In this document: in pieces, positions 50,870 through 60,241 of the stretch
How the letters are laid out: each line of letters opens with the position of its first letter
Numbering within the stretch: the first letter of the stretch is position 1
From: Nocardioides sambongensis
Lineage (GTDB): Bacteria > Actinomycetota > Actinomycetes > Propionibacteriales > Nocardioidaceae
Direction of reading: 5' to 3'
Length of the DNA stretch: 64,000 nt
Assembly: GCF_006494815.1 (NCBI RefSeq)
Contig: NZ_CP041091.1
Location: 4,370,295 to 4,434,294 of the forward strand
Program-made: the position numbers and the translations under genes
Notes under the pieces: generated by a model
Databases searched by the model: none
What the model was told of the DNA's origin: nothing
What the model saw: only the letters and a program-made list of their open reading frames with translations

Positions 50870-51679
50870 GTGACGCCCACCGACCCCTCCGCTCCTTTCG
50901 CGCCGTCCTCGGACGACACCGCCGCCGGCTCCGTCACCGACCTGTCCCGCGACTTCGCTGACCTGCCGGGCGGTGCGCTGGTGGTCGGCGGGTCGGGTGG
51001 GCTCGGTCGCGCCATCGTGGCGATGCTGATCGCGCGGGGAGCCGCGGTCGCCGTCACGCACCGCAGCCGGCCCAGCGACACCGGGCGGGCGTCGTACGAG
51101 CTGGACCTGACGGACCTTCCGGCGGTGCCGGGGGTCGTCGACGCCGCCGCGGCGGAGCTGGGCGGCCTGCACACGGTGGTCTACGCCGCCGGTCCGCACG
51201 TGCCGATGGTGCACCTCTCCCGGGTCGAGCCGGCCGACATGGCCGCGCAGCTGGCCGCCGACGCACAGGGGTTCTTCGCCCTCGCGCACGCCGCCGTCCC
51301 ACACCTGCGTGCCGCGCGCGGCTCGCTGGTCGCGGTGACCACCGCCGCCACCACCCGCTATCCGATCCGTGACGGCCTCTCGTCGGCACCGAAGGCCGCC
51401 GTCGAGGCGATGGTGCGGGGCCTGGCCGCGGAGGAGGGGCGCTACGGCGTGCGGGTCAACGCGGTCGGCCCCGGGATGCTCACCGACGGCATGGCCGAGC
51501 GGCTGATCTCCGAGGGCGACCTGGACGAGCGCGCGCTGGAGGTGACCCGCGGCAACATCCCGTTGCGCACCTTCGGCACCGCCGGGGACATCGCGGAGGC
51601 GGTCTGCTTCCTGGCCAGTCCCCGGGCCGGTTTCGTCAGCGGCCAGAAGCTCGACGTCGACGGTGGCTACGGCGTCTGA
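50870..51679 (+). CDS. SDR family protein lacking the catalytic tyrosine
   Basis: This 269-residue protein has the SDR cofactor motif VVGGSGGLGRAI, a structural motif YAAGPHVP in place of NNAG, and a typical end (GFVSGQKLDVDGGYGV). In the active site, where SDR enzymes have Tyr-X-X-X-Lys, it reads SSAPKAAVEAM: the lysine is kept but the tyrosine is serine. It may be inactive or act differently from classical SDRs. The GTG start is 7 nt after the oxidoreductase stop codon, so the two are probably co-expressed. Confidence 0.88.
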   Translation: MTPTDPSAPFAPSSDDTAAGSVTDLSRDFADLPGGALVVGGSGGLGRAIVAMLIARGAAVAVTHRSRPSDTGRASYELDLTDLPAVPGVVDAAAAELGGLHTVVYAAGPHVPMVHLSRVEPADMAAQLAADAQGFFALAHAAVPHLRAARGSLVAVTTAATTRYPIRDGLSSAPKAAVEAMVRGLAAEEGRYGVRVNAVGPGMLTDGMAERLISEGDLDERALEVTRGNIPLRTFGTAGDIAEAVCFLASPRAGFVSGQKLDVDGGYGV

Positions 51680-51683
51680 GCCG

Positions 51684-53009
51684 TCACCAGCGCCCGCTGG
51701 ACTCCGGCAGCGGGTGCGCGGCGTCGTGGATGACGTAGGTCAGGCCGCCGGAGGCCTCCAACCAGATCTTCTCCAGCTGGTCGCGGCGGTAGGTGCGGCG
51801 CACTCCCTTGTTGTTCGCGGCGGCCGGGTCGTTGACCACCACGTCGCCGGCCTTGTTGAACCCGCGGATCACCAGCAGGTGGCCGCCTGAGGAGGAGATC
51901 GGGGCTCCGTCGAGCTCGCCGCGGTCGAAGGCGATCGAGACCACCAGCGGGATCCCGGCCACGATGAACCGCTCCGCCTCGCGCAGCGAGCGCAGACGGG
52001 TGACGAACGCCTTGCCGGCGCGGGGAGCGGCGTAGGCGGTGTTGAACGGCCAGTTCCCGGTGCCGTCGTAGTCGTGGTCGTAGGTCATCCGGGCGGCGTA
52101 GTCGACCCACGGGTTGGTGTGGTCGCGCGGCACCCACCGGTAGGCGCGTGCCTTGGGCAGCGCGCCGTAGTAGCCGAGCACCATCGAGGTCGAGGTGGGC
52201 GAGCACCAAGCCTCACCGCCGTTGCCCCAGGCCGGGTAGTGGCCGCGGTGGATCATCTGCGAGTAGCGCGGCACCGCCAGCACCTTGCCCGCCGCCGGAC
52301 CGGGCCGGGAGGTGGCGCCGGCGCGGGTGGGCAGGCGGGAGGTCATCGCGGTGACCAGGTCGATCGAGGGCATCGCTCCGGTCCCGGTGCGACGCAGCAG
52401 CGCCACCCGCACCTGGTACGACGCCAGCCCGCCGGTCCGCCAGGTGTCGACGTTGACGCTGGTGCCGTCGTCGTCCTGCCCGGAGACGCTGCTGCGTCGC
52501 AGGTGCCGGTCGCTCGCGGCCCAGCGGCCGAGGGTGTCCCAGTTGGTCCGCGACCCGCCGTTCGCCGCGCTGCGGCCGCGCACCTGGATCTCCACCCAGG
52601 AGTCGCCCGGGGTGCGGGCCGACCACGACGCGATCAGGTTCGTGAAAGAGAAGCCCGGGGCGCGCCAGGGCGAGGTCCAGTGCGCGACGTCGTAGCGGGT
52701 GCCGGCGTGGCGCCGGGTGCGCACCCGCTCGTCGAACTCCACCCGGCCCGCGGCCACCCGGGTGCCGGAGAGGTTGCCGCGGCGCAGGCGCCGGGTGCTG
52801 TCCCAGCGGGTCAGGTCGATCTTGCGGGCGGGCGCCGCTGCGGTGACGGCGCTCTCCTCGGCCGCGGCCGGTGCGCCGGGGACCGTGCCGAGCAGCCCGA
52901 CGCCGAGGGAGGTGACGAGCACTGCGGCGAGAGTGCCGGCGAGAGTGCGGGGGAGGGTCGGAGCAAGGGTGGGAGCGGAGGCGGCGGCGAGTGGGGGAAG
53001 ACGTCGCAT
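51684..53009 (-). CDS. Secreted C39-like cysteine peptidase
   Basis: The 441-residue protein has a long signal region (about residues 1-50, ending GAPAAAEES). The first half is a beta-rich domain of the kind that precedes C39_2 peptidases in actinobacteria. The papain-like peptidase domain follows, with nucleophile in GEAWCSPTSTSMVLGYYG, histidine in SSGGHLLVIRGF and the Asn/Asp in VVVNDPAA. The lack of an ABC domain separates it from bacteriocin exporters. ATG 53009 fits the signal peptide; an in-frame upstream start is less likely. It is divergent from cysS. Confidence 0.87.
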   Translation of the reverse strand: MRRLPPLAAASAPTLAPTLPRTLAGTLAAVLVTSLGVGLLGTVPGAPAAAEESAVTAAAPARKIDLTRWDSTRRLRRGNLSGTRVAAGRVEFDERVRTRRHAGTRYDVAHWTSPWRAPGFSFTNLIASWSARTPGDSWVEIQVRGRSAANGGSRTNWDTLGRWAASDRHLRRSSVSGQDDDGTSVNVDTWRTGGLASYQVRVALLRRTGTGAMPSIDLVTAMTSRLPTRAGATSRPGPAAGKVLAVPRYSQMIHRGHYPAWGNGGEAWCSPTSTSMVLGYYGALPKARAYRWVPRDHTNPWVDYAARMTYDHDYDGTGNWPFNTAYAAPRAGKAFVTRLRSLREAERFIVAGIPLVVSIAFDRGELDGAPISSSGGHLLVIRGFNKAGDVVVNDPAAANNKGVRRTYRRDQLEKIWLEASGGLTYVIHDAAHPLPESSGRW

Positions 53010-53116
53010 GAGCACACGGTAGGTCACATCCGTCACTCCAGTCACTCGCGAACGCTGCCGGTGGCGCTCCGGGCGAGGATGTGAGGTCGGACCCGGCGGG
53101 TCCCTAGACTTGTCGG

Positions 53117-54514
53117 GTGACCTTCAGGCTCTTCGACACCGCGACCCGCGAAGTCCGTGACTTCGTGCCCCTCCGCGAGGGTCACGTGGGTCTCTACGTC
53201 TGCGGTCTCACCGTGCAGAGCGAGCCGCACGTCGGCCACGTCCGCTCCGGGGTCAACTTCGACGTGCTGCAGCGCTGGCTGCGCGCCAGGGGCTACGCGG
53301 TGACCTTCATCCGCAACGTCACCGACATCGACGACAAGATCCTCGCCAAGGCCGCCGACCAGGAGCGCCCCTGGTACAACCTGGCCGGCGCGATGCACCG
53401 CGAGCTGACCCGTGCCTACGACAGCCTCAACGTGGCGGCGCCGACGTACGAGCCGCTGGCCACGGGGCACGTGCCGGAGATGGTCGAGCTGATCGGGGAG
53501 CTCGTCGACCGCGGCCACGCCTACCCCGCCCCCGACGGCTCCGGCGACGTCTACTTCGACGTCCGCTCCTGGTCCGAGTACGGCGCGCTGACCCGCCAGG
53601 GCCTCGACGACATGGAGCCCGCCGCCGACGCCGACCCGCGCGGCAAGCGCGACCCGCGCGACTTCGCCCTGTGGAAGGGGCGCAAGGAGAGCGAGCCGTC
53701 GACCGCCTCCTGGCCCTCGCCGTGGGGGCGCGGCCGTCCCGGCTGGCACATCGAGTGCTCGGCGATGGCCGGCAAGTACCTCGGCGACGCCTTCGACATC
53801 CACGGCGGCGGCTACGACCTGCGGTTCCCGCACCACGAGAACGAGCAGGCGCAGTCGCGGGCCGCGGGACGGCCGTTCGCGTCGTACTGGATGCACAACG
53901 CGTGGATCACCACCGCCGGCGAGAAGATGAGCAAGTCGCTGGGCAACAGCCTCACCATCCCGGCGGTGCTGCAGACCTACCGCGGCATCGACCTGCGCTA
54001 CTACCTGGTCTCCGCGCACTACCGCTCGCACGTCGAGTTCAGCTTCGAGGCGCTCACCGAGGCGGCCACCGCGTTCGCCCGGATCGAGCACTTCCTGGAC
54101 CGCGCCGGCGACGCCAAGGTCGACCCGGGCGCCCTGCCCGACGCCTTCGTCGCGGCGATGGACGACGACCTCGGTACGGCGACCGCGACCGCCGTGCTGC
54201 ACGACACCGTGCGCGAGGGCAACCGTGCGCTGGCCGCCGGCGAGGACGCCTCCACCGCGGCCACCGCCGTGCGCACCATGCTCGACGTGCTCGGACTGGA
54301 CCCGGCGGACCCGGCCTGGGCGAGCACCGGCGCGGGCGAGGACGACCGGCTGAGCCGGGCGGTCGACGCCCTGGTGCAGGGTTTGCTGCACGAGCGGACC
54401 GTGGCCCGAGCCGAGAAGGACTGGGCCCGCGCGGACGCGATCCGCGACCGGATCAAGGACGCCGGCATCGAGGTCACCGACACCCCCGACGGACCCACCT
54501 GGACGGTCGGCTGA
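53117..54514 (+). CDS. cysS: Cysteine-tRNA ligase
   Basis: This class I aminoacyl-tRNA synthetase charges tRNA-Cys. The 465-residue protein has the HIGH-type motif in [12 protein letters not shown], the zinc ligands CGL, HIECSAM and HHENEQAQ, and the KMSKS loop in [12 protein letters not shown]. The C-terminal DALR and anticodon-binding part ends [10 protein letters not shown]. The start is GTG 53117. Its neighbourhood (ispF, then cysS and rlmB) matches mycobacteria. MshC is a related mycothiol enzyme, but the length, KMSKS loop and full C-terminal domain favour CysS. Confidence 0.95.
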   Translation: MTFRLFDTATREVRDFVPLREGHVGLYVCGLTVQSEPHVGHVRSGVNFDVLQRWLRARGYAVTFIRNVTDIDDKILAKAADQERPWYNLAGAMHRELTRAYDSLNVAAPTYEPLATGHVPEMVELIGELVDRGHAYPAPDGSGDVYFDVRSWSEYGALTRQGLDDMEPAADADPRGKRDPRDFALWKGRKESEPSTASWPSPWGRGRPGWHIECSAMAGKYLGDAFDIHGGGYDLRFPHHENEQAQSRAAGRPFASYWMHNAWITTAGEKMSKSLGNSLTIPAVLQTYRGIDLRYYLVSAHYRSHVEFSFEALTEAATAFARIEHFLDRAGDAKVDPGALPDAFVAAMDDDLGTATATAVLHDTVREGNRALAAGEDASTAATAVRTMLDVLGLDPADPAWASTGAGEDDRLSRAVDALVQGLLHERTVARAEKDWARADAIRDRIKDAGIEVTDTPDGPTWTVG

Positions 54515-54585
54515 TGGCCACGGTCCCGCACCACACGCCTCCCGTGCCGCACGGCGCGTTCCTCAACCACCGCAAAGGACACTGA
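54514..54585 (+). CDS. Small His/Pro-rich peptide between cysS and rlmB
   Basis: An ATG overlapping the cysS stop codon (TGATG) opens a 23-codon frame whose stop lies one base before the rlmB GTG. It reads [16 protein letters not shown] followed by a basic end. It fills the gap exactly and overlaps the rlmB ribosome site (AAAGGA), so its translation could couple cysS to rlmB. Whether the peptide has a role of its own is unknown. Confidence 0.35.
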   Translation: MATVPHHTPPVPHGAFLNHRKGH

Positions 54586-54586
54586 C

Positions 54587-55552
54587 GTGGCTGGCAACTC
54601 CGAGCGCCGTGGAGCGGTGCGCAAGTCCAACAAGAAGGCCTCGGTCGGCTCCGGAGGCAAGGTCCGGCGCAGCCTGGAGGGCAAGGGCCCGACGCCGCGT
54701 GCCGAGGACCGGCCCTACCACAAGGCGCACAAGGCGAAGCAGGCCAAGCAGGGCGCCGACGGTCCCCGCGGCCGCAAGCCCGGCCCCCGGCGCAGGGGCG
54801 AGGAGGCCGAGTGGATCGTCGGTCGCAACCCGGTGCTGGAGGCGCTGCGCGAGGGCGTCCCGGTGGCAGCCGTGCACATCGCCGAGGGGGCCGAGCGCGA
54901 CGGCCGGATGAAGGAGATCTTCCAGCTCTGCGCCGAGCTCGGCGTCGGGCTGGCCGAGACCTCGCGGCGCGAGCTGGACCGGATCACCAGCGAGGCGGTG
55001 CACCAGGGCATCGCGGCGAAGGTGCCGCCGTACGAGTACGCGCACCCCGACGAGCTGGTCGACAACGCCAAGGCGCAGGGCGACAAGCCGCTGATCGTGG
55101 TGCTGGACCAGGTCACCGACCCGCGCAACCTCGGCGCCATCGTCCGCTCCGCCTCCGGGTTCGGTGCGCACGGTGTGGTGATCCCGGAGCGCCGCGCGGC
55201 CTCGATGACCGCCGCGGCCTGGAAGACCTCGGCCGGAGCGGCCGCGCGGATCCCGGTCGCCCAGGCGGTCAACCTGACCCGGCAGCTGCAGGCCTACCAG
55301 GACGCGGGCTGCTTCGTGGTGGGCCTGGACGCCGACGGTGACCTCCCGCTGCGCGAGCTGGTCGCCGACGCCGACCTGACCCACGGTGGCCTGGTGCTCG
55401 TGGTGGGCTCGGAGGGCAACGGGCTCTCCCGCCTCGTCGCGGAGACCTGCGACCGGCTGGTCTCGATCCCGATGGCGAACTCGCTGGAGTCGCTCAACGC
55501 AGGGGTGGCCGCCTCGGTGGTCCTCTACGCGATCGCGGAGGCTCGGGCCTGA
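54587..55552 (+). CDS. rlmB: 23S rRNA (guanosine-2'-O-)-methyltransferase, SpoU family
   Basis: RlmB methylates the 2'-hydroxyl of G2251 in 23S rRNA. The 321-residue protein has a Lys/Arg-rich extension of about 75 residues, a substrate-binding domain (EWIVGRNPVLEALREG) and the knotted SpoU domain with DQVTDPRNLGAIVRSA, VVGSEGNGLSRLV and NSLESLNAGVAASVVLY. The GTG start at 54587 has AAAGGA upstream. Some actinobacterial members of this position are annotated TrmH-type; the specific target is inferred from the family. Confidence 0.92.
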   Translation: MAGNSERRGAVRKSNKKASVGSGGKVRRSLEGKGPTPRAEDRPYHKAHKAKQAKQGADGPRGRKPGPRRRGEEAEWIVGRNPVLEALREGVPVAAVHIAEGAERDGRMKEIFQLCAELGVGLAETSRRELDRITSEAVHQGIAAKVPPYEYAHPDELVDNAKAQGDKPLIVVLDQVTDPRNLGAIVRSASGFGAHGVVIPERRAASMTAAAWKTSAGAAARIPVAQAVNLTRQLQAYQDAGCFVVGLDADGDLPLRELVADADLTHGGLVLVVGSEGNGLSRLVAETCDRLVSIPMANSLESLNAGVAASVVLYAIAEARA

Positions 55553-55635
55553 CTGCCACACCTGCTGAGGACGAGGCCGCCGGCGCTGACGCCGACGGCA
55601 CCACCCGTCGTACCCAGATCCCACGGGGCGCGCTG

Positions 55636-57224
55636 TTGCGCGGGGCGGCGTACCTGCTGGCCTGGCTGGTGCTCGCCGTGGCGATCGGGACGGCGCTCTT
55701 CCTCTCCTCCGAGCGCACCGTCGACATCGCCAGCCACGAGGCGACCCTCCAGCCCGACCTCAGCGGGGAGGTGGTGGTGCGGACCGGTCCGGTGCTGCCG
55801 GACCTGCGGGTGGACTCCGGCAACCGGGTGGGCGTCGAGATCCTGCTCGGCAAGACCGACCTGACCTCGGTGGAGGTGCTCGGCCAGCGCTACGCGACGA
55901 TCGCCTCGGCCCCCGGGGCCAGGTGGCGGTGGTGGAGCGGGCCGTGGTGGACATGGCGCGCGACGCCGCGATCCGGGGCGCCGCCCTCGCCGTCGTACCG
56001 GTCCTGGTCTGGTTGCTGATCGGCAGCGCGCGCCGCCGGGAGCTCGGCCGCGCGCTGACCAGCCGGCAGGGTGTCGCGACCGTCGTGGTGCTGGTGGTCG
56101 TGGCCGTCCTGGTGACGCTGCCGTGGGAGAGCGACGGGACGCAGCGGACCGAGGGGGAGTGGCAGACGCTCCAGGAGTTCGTCGGCAGCGAGGTGACCAT
56201 CCCCGAGGAGGCCGCCGACGTGGAGGTGCTGGCGACCGGCGTCACCCGCTCCACCAAGCGGCTGGTGACCAGCATCGCCAGCAGCTATGAGCGGGGGCAG
56301 GCGTTCTACGCCGAGGCGGCTACCGAGGCGGCCGGTCTGGAGCTGCGCGAGCCCGCCGAGGACGAGACCGTGGTGGTCGTCGTCTCGGACCGGCACGACA
56401 ACGTCGGCATGGACGAGGTGGCGCGGGCGATCGGCGACGCCGGCGGTGCCACCGCGGTCTACGACGCCGGCGACGACACCTCCACCGGTGAGTCGTGGGA
56501 GGCCTTCTCGCTGGACTCGGTGGACGCCTCCTTCGAGGACCTCGACCGCTGGGCGGTGGCCGGCAACCACGACAACGGCTCCTTCGTGCGGGACTACCTC
56601 TCCGACCTGGGCTGGACCTACTTCGACGGCGAGCCCGTCGAGGGACCCGGCGGCAGCACGCTGCTGGGCGTCGACGACCCGCGGGCCAGCGGCCTGGGCG
56701 ACTGGCGCGACCAGACCGGGCTGACCTTCGCCGAGGTGGAGGAGCGGCTGACCGAGGCCGCCTGCGCGGCCGACGAGGACGGCGAGCGGGTCGCCACCCT
56801 GCTGGTGCACGACGCCAACATCGGCAGCAGCGCGCTGGACGCCGGATGCGTCGACCTGGTGATCGGCGGCCACACCCACGTGGAGAACGGCCCCACCCAG
56901 GTGGTCGGCGAGAACGGCGAGGTCGGCTACAGCTACACCGTCGGCACCACCGGCGGTGCGGCCTACGCGGTCGCGCTCGGCTCCAAGCTGCGGCGGGCGG
57001 CCGGGATCTCGCTGATCACCTACCGCGACGGCCGGCCGGTCGGCGTCCAGGGCGTGACCCTGCAGACCAACGGGCGCTACGACATCGGAGCGTGGGTCGA
57101 GCTCACCTACGGCGACGAGGACCCCGAGGGCACCGACACCACCGAGAGCACCGACGGCACCGAGAGCACTGACGGCACCGGGAGTGCCGAGGGCCCGACC
57201 GGGAGCGCCACCGACGAGCGCTGA
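55636..57224 (+). pseudogene. Membrane-bound metallophosphoesterase, apparent frameshift
   Basis: The N-terminal membrane segment (YLLAWLVLAVAIGTALFL), an extracytoplasmic stretch and further helices (AVVPVLVWLLIG, VVVLVVVAVLVTLP) precede a calcineurin-like phosphoesterase domain with VVVVSDRHDN, WAVAGNHDN and VIGGHTHVENG as metal-binding motifs. The frame is lost at 55911-55918 (CCCCGGGG); one added G restores ASAPGGQVAVVERAV. The start is unclear: TTG 55636 has no ribosome site, while a CTG at 55549 overlaps the rlmB stop codon and would add an acidic N-terminus of 29 residues. The Thr/Glu/Asp-rich C-terminus contains short repeats. Restored length is about 530-559 residues. Confidence 0.82.
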
Positions 57225-57331
57225 GACGCAGGTCTCGGCCGGCGGCGTCGGCCGGTGTCGGTGTGTCGGTGGGCGCGCCTAGCGTCGGGCGCACACGTCC
57301 GGCAGCGGGCCGGGCCGTCGCAGGAGGCGCC

Positions 57332-57898
57332 ATGACCACTCTCCAGGACCGTCCGGGCACCGCGCTGCTGGTGATCGACGTGCAGAACGACGTGGTCGCC
57401 GGAGCGCCGCGACGCGACGAGGTGGTCACGACCATCGTCGACCTGGTCACCCGCGCCCGCGACGCCGACGTACCCGTGGTGTGGGTGCAGCACTCGGACG
57501 CGGGGCTGGTCGAGGGCAGTGACGGCTGGCGCTACGTCGCGGAGCTGATCCCGGACGCGGCGGAGCCGGTCGTGCACAAGAAGTACGGCGACTCCTTCGA
57601 GGACACCGAGCTCGAGGACGTGCTGCGCCGGGCCGGGGTGGGCCACCTGGTGGTGACCGGCGCGCAGACGGACGCCTGCATCCGCTCCACCATCCACGGC
57701 GGGTTCTCCCGCGGCTACGACGTGACCCTGGTCGGTGACGCGCACACCACCGAGGACCTCACCGAGTACGGCGCCCCGCCGCCGGAGCAGGTCATCGCGC
57801 ACACCAACCTCTACTGGTCCTTCCAGCGGGCACCGGGACGCGCGGCCGCCGTCGTCGACGCCGCCGAGGTGACGTTCGCCGGGGGCGCCGAGGAGTGA
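57332..57898 (+). CDS. Isochorismatase-like cysteine hydrolase
   Basis: This 188-residue hydrolase has the catalytic triad of the family: Asp in LLVIDVQNDVV, Lys in VVHKKYGDSF and Cys in VTGAQTDACIRSTIHG. Members act on amides or enol ethers (nicotinamide, isochorismate, N-carbamoyl compounds); the cysteine places it with amidase-like rather than true isochorismatase members. AGGAGG precedes ATG 57332. It is convergent with the SRPBCC gene. Confidence 0.9.
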   Translation: MTTLQDRPGTALLVIDVQNDVVAGAPRRDEVVTTIVDLVTRARDADVPVVWVQHSDAGLVEGSDGWRYVAELIPDAAEPVVHKKYGDSFEDTELEDVLRRAGVGHLVVTGAQTDACIRSTIHGGFSRGYDVTLVGDAHTTEDLTEYGAPPPEQVIAHTNLYWSFQRAPGRAAAVVDAAEVTFAGGAEE

Positions 57899-57907
57899 GT
57901 CCCGGGC

Positions 57908-58426
57908 TCAGCGTCCGCGGCGGACGACGGTGCGCGCCAGGATGCCGAGGGTGCCCTTGAGGTTCTGCTCCGAGATGACCGGAAAGATCGCCTTCCACTT
58001 CGGCAGCGCCTCGGACCAGTCGTAGTAGCTGGTGACCAGGGTGCGCGGCGACCCGTCCTCGGCGGGCTCGATGGGTGCCAGCAGGTAGCCGTAGAGGTGC
58101 CCGATCGGTGGGCGGATTGTGCCCAGGATCGACCACGCGATCTCGGTGTCCGCGCGGTAGCGGTGGATCAGCACGTCGACGTCGTACTCACCCATCGGGA
58201 CGTCGCCGAGCGCCTCGCGGTCCATGTGGACGGTGAACCGGTCCCCGACGGCGCCGACCGGCGACCCGGTGGCGTCCATCAGCATCCCCGAGGCGTCGAT
58301 GTCGACATGCCCCTGCGGGTCGCGGAGCACGGCGAAGATCGCCTCCGGCGAGGCAGGGATGACGCGCTCGACCTCGATCCGCTCGTGCTGCCGGGGCTCC
58401 GCGCTGCTCTGATCGGGGTGCGTCAT
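57908..58426 (-). CDS. SRPBCC family protein
   Basis: This 172-residue protein has the START/Bet v1-like fold (ERVIPASPEAIFAVLRDPQGHVD at residues about 20-45, then alternating strands and a long C-terminal helix). Such proteins bind hydrophobic ligands or act as polyketide cyclases. ATG 58426 is chosen because it directly precedes the conserved part; a longer frame exists. No function can be assigned. Confidence 0.82.
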   Translation of the reverse strand: MTHPDQSSAEPRQHERIEVERVIPASPEAIFAVLRDPQGHVDIDASGMLMDATGSPVGAVGDRFTVHMDREALGDVPMGEYDVDVLIHRYRADTEIAWSILGTIRPPIGHLYGYLLAPIEPAEDGSPRTLVTSYYDWSEALPKWKAIFPVISEQNLKGTLGILARTVVRRGR

Positions 58427-58522
58427 GGGAGTCGAACCTAGCGTGCCCCGGTGGGTGACCGGGGTGGGTCCCGCCGACACGCCCCGACCGCCTAGGCTGG
58501 GACCGCTCCGTGCCAGGAGCGT

Positions 58523-58601
58523 TCCCCGGTTGGTCTGCCGGCAGGGCCCGCCTGACTTTGAATCAGGACAAGCGACGTAGGTTCGACTCCTACCCGGGGA
58601 G
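58523..58601 (+). tRNA. tRNA-Gln (anticodon TTG)
   Basis: The acceptor arms TCCCCGG and CCGGGGA pair fully, with G as the discriminator base, as expected for tRNA-Gln. The anticodon arm is CCTGA-CTTTGAA-TCAGG, giving anticodon TTG, and the T arm is GTAGG-TTCGACT-CCTAC. The D arm (GGTC...GGCC) contains the GG pair. The variable region is 9 nt instead of the usual 4-5 and two bases separate the D and anticodon stems, so the molecule is 79 nt. CCA is not encoded. Confidence 0.85.
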
Positions 58602-58618
58602 CTCGGGTCGTTCGGCGC

Positions 58619-59011
58619 TCAGCCGCGCACGATCACCGCGTGGGTGCTGGTGGCGCGAGCGATGAGGTGACCCTCCTGGACGATCTCGGCCTCCGCCGTG
58701 CAGATGCGCCCACCCTGGCTGATGCACCGCGCCGTCGCGCGGAGCAGGTGCCCGGCCATTCCCGCTCGCACGAACTGGGTGCTCAGCTGGACGTGCGGTG
58801 CGACCATCCCCTGCGGCCCCGCGCCGTGCACGGCCCATCCGGTGGCGCTGTCGAGCAGTGCACCCAGGTAGCCGCCGTGCAGGATGCCCCCGCCGTTGAG
58901 GTGCTCCGGGCCGGGGTCCGCCTCGACCACGGCCCCGTCGGCGTCGGCCCGGAGCACGCGGAAGCCGAGGAGCTCGCCGAACGGTCCGGGAGTGCCGACG
59001 TCGCTGGTCAT
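58619..59011 (-). CDS. PaaI-type hotdog thioesterase
   Basis: This 130-residue protein has the hotdog fold of PaaI-like acyl-CoA thioesterases. The signature is GGGILHGGYLGALLDSATGWA, where the Asp is the likely catalytic residue, followed by VQLSTQFVRAG. The length fits a single-domain tetramer subunit. The acyl-CoA substrate is unknown. It starts at ATG 59011. Confidence 0.88.
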   Translation of the reverse strand: MTSDVGTPGPFGELLGFRVLRADADGAVVEADPGPEHLNGGGILHGGYLGALLDSATGWAVHGAGPQGMVAPHVQLSTQFVRAGMAGHLLRATARCISQGGRICTAEAEIVQEGHLIARATSTHAVIVRG

Positions 59012-59151
59012 GCGCTCACCCTAGGCCGAGGTGGGGGCGGCGTCGGGACCGTCCCGCGGAGCGTGCGGCAGTCCTGGGCGGGTCCTCGCTGTCCGCGACC
59101 CGCGCGGCCTCCCGGCCCGAAGTGTCGATGGTGTCCGGCATGATGCGGACC

Positions 59152-60231
59152 ATGACCGCCGAGCTCTCCACGCCTCCCGACGCCCGGGCCGCCGGTGCGC
59201 TGGAGGCGGCGAGCCTCACCGCGGCGGCCTACCCGCGGATCCGCTACATGGGCAGCAAGTACCGACTGCTTCCGCACCTCGCCGAGGTCTTCGCCGAGGT
59301 GGGCGGCAGCACCGCCCTGGACGCGTTCTCCGGCTCCGGCGTCGTTTCCTACCTGCTCAAGAGGCAGGGGTTCGCGGTGACGGCCAACGACATGCTGGAG
59401 TTCCCGGGGACCCTCGCGGCGGCCACCGTGGTCAACCAGTCCACCCTGCTCACCGCGGACGACGTCGCCCGGATCACCGGTCCGGCCGTCGACGATCGCG
59501 ACTTCATCCGGCGTACCTTCGACGGCGTCTTCTTCTCCGCCGAGGACCGGGCGTTCCTGGACTCCGCCTGGTCCCACATCGCGACGATGGACGGGGACGA
59601 GCGGGCGCTGGCGATCAGCGCGCTGGTGCTCTCCGCCGCGCGCAAGCAGCCGCGCGGCGTCTTCACCATCTCCGGCGACCTGAGCCACTACGACGACGGC
59701 CGGCGCGACCTGCGCCTCTCCATGCGCGAGCACTTCGTCGAGCACGTCGCCGACTACAACGCCGCGGTGTTCGCCGGCGCACCGGCCACGGTGACCCGGC
59801 AGGAGGCATCGGTCCTCCGACCCGCGCCCTACGACGTGGTCTACCTCGACCCGCCCTACGCGCCACCGACCGACGACAACTGCTACGTCAAGCGGTTCCA
59901 CTTCCTCGAGGGGCTCTCCCGCTACTGGGAGGGCGACGCGCTGATGCTGCACACCAACACCAAGAAGCTGCCCAAGCCGCACACCGGCTACAGCCACCGT
60001 CGCACCATCGTGGACGCGTTCCGGGACACCTTCGCGCGCTTCCACGACGCGGGCGCGATCGTGCTCTCCTACGGCTCCAACGCGCTGCCGGACAAGGAGA
60101 CGCTGCTCGCGCTGCTCCGCGAGGTCAAGGACGACGTCGAGGTGCGCGCGATCCCGCACACCTACCACTACGGCACCCACCGTGCCGCCGCCCGACGCGT
60201 CGTCGACGAATACATCTTCATCGCGCGGTGA
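59152..60231 (+). CDS. D12-class N6-adenine DNA methyltransferase (Dam-like)
   Basis: This 359-residue enzyme methylates adenine in DNA. It has the D12-class order: RYMGSKYRLLPHL (motif X) first, DAFSGSGVVSYLLKRQG (motif I, SAM binding) next, and YDVVYLDPPYAPPT (motif IV, the DPPY catalytic motif) later, with a target-recognition part between. The C-terminus ends DEYIFIAR. In-frame starts exist from 59122; ATG 59152 is chosen as nearest to the domain. It is 10 nt upstream of a gene that looks like its partner nuclease, so the pair is probably a type II restriction-modification system. The recognition sequence is not known. Confidence 0.88.
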   Translation: MTAELSTPPDARAAGALEAASLTAAAYPRIRYMGSKYRLLPHLAEVFAEVGGSTALDAFSGSGVVSYLLKRQGFAVTANDMLEFPGTLAAATVVNQSTLLTADDVARITGPAVDDRDFIRRTFDGVFFSAEDRAFLDSAWSHIATMDGDERALAISALVLSAARKQPRGVFTISGDLSHYDDGRRDLRLSMREHFVEHVADYNAAVFAGAPATVTRQEASVLRPAPYDVVYLDPPYAPPTDDNCYVKRFHFLEGLSRYWEGDALMLHTNTKKLPKPHTGYSHRRTIVDAFRDTFARFHDAGAIVLSYGSNALPDKETLLALLREVKDDVEVRAIPHTYHYGTHRAAARRVVDEYIFIAR

Positions 60232-60241
60232 CCCCGGGCCC

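Noticed and set aside
53117-54514. mshC instead of cysS
   Set aside because: MshC is a shorter CysS relative. The full 465-residue length, C-terminal domain, KMSKS loop and synteny with rlmB favour cysteinyl-tRNA synthetase.
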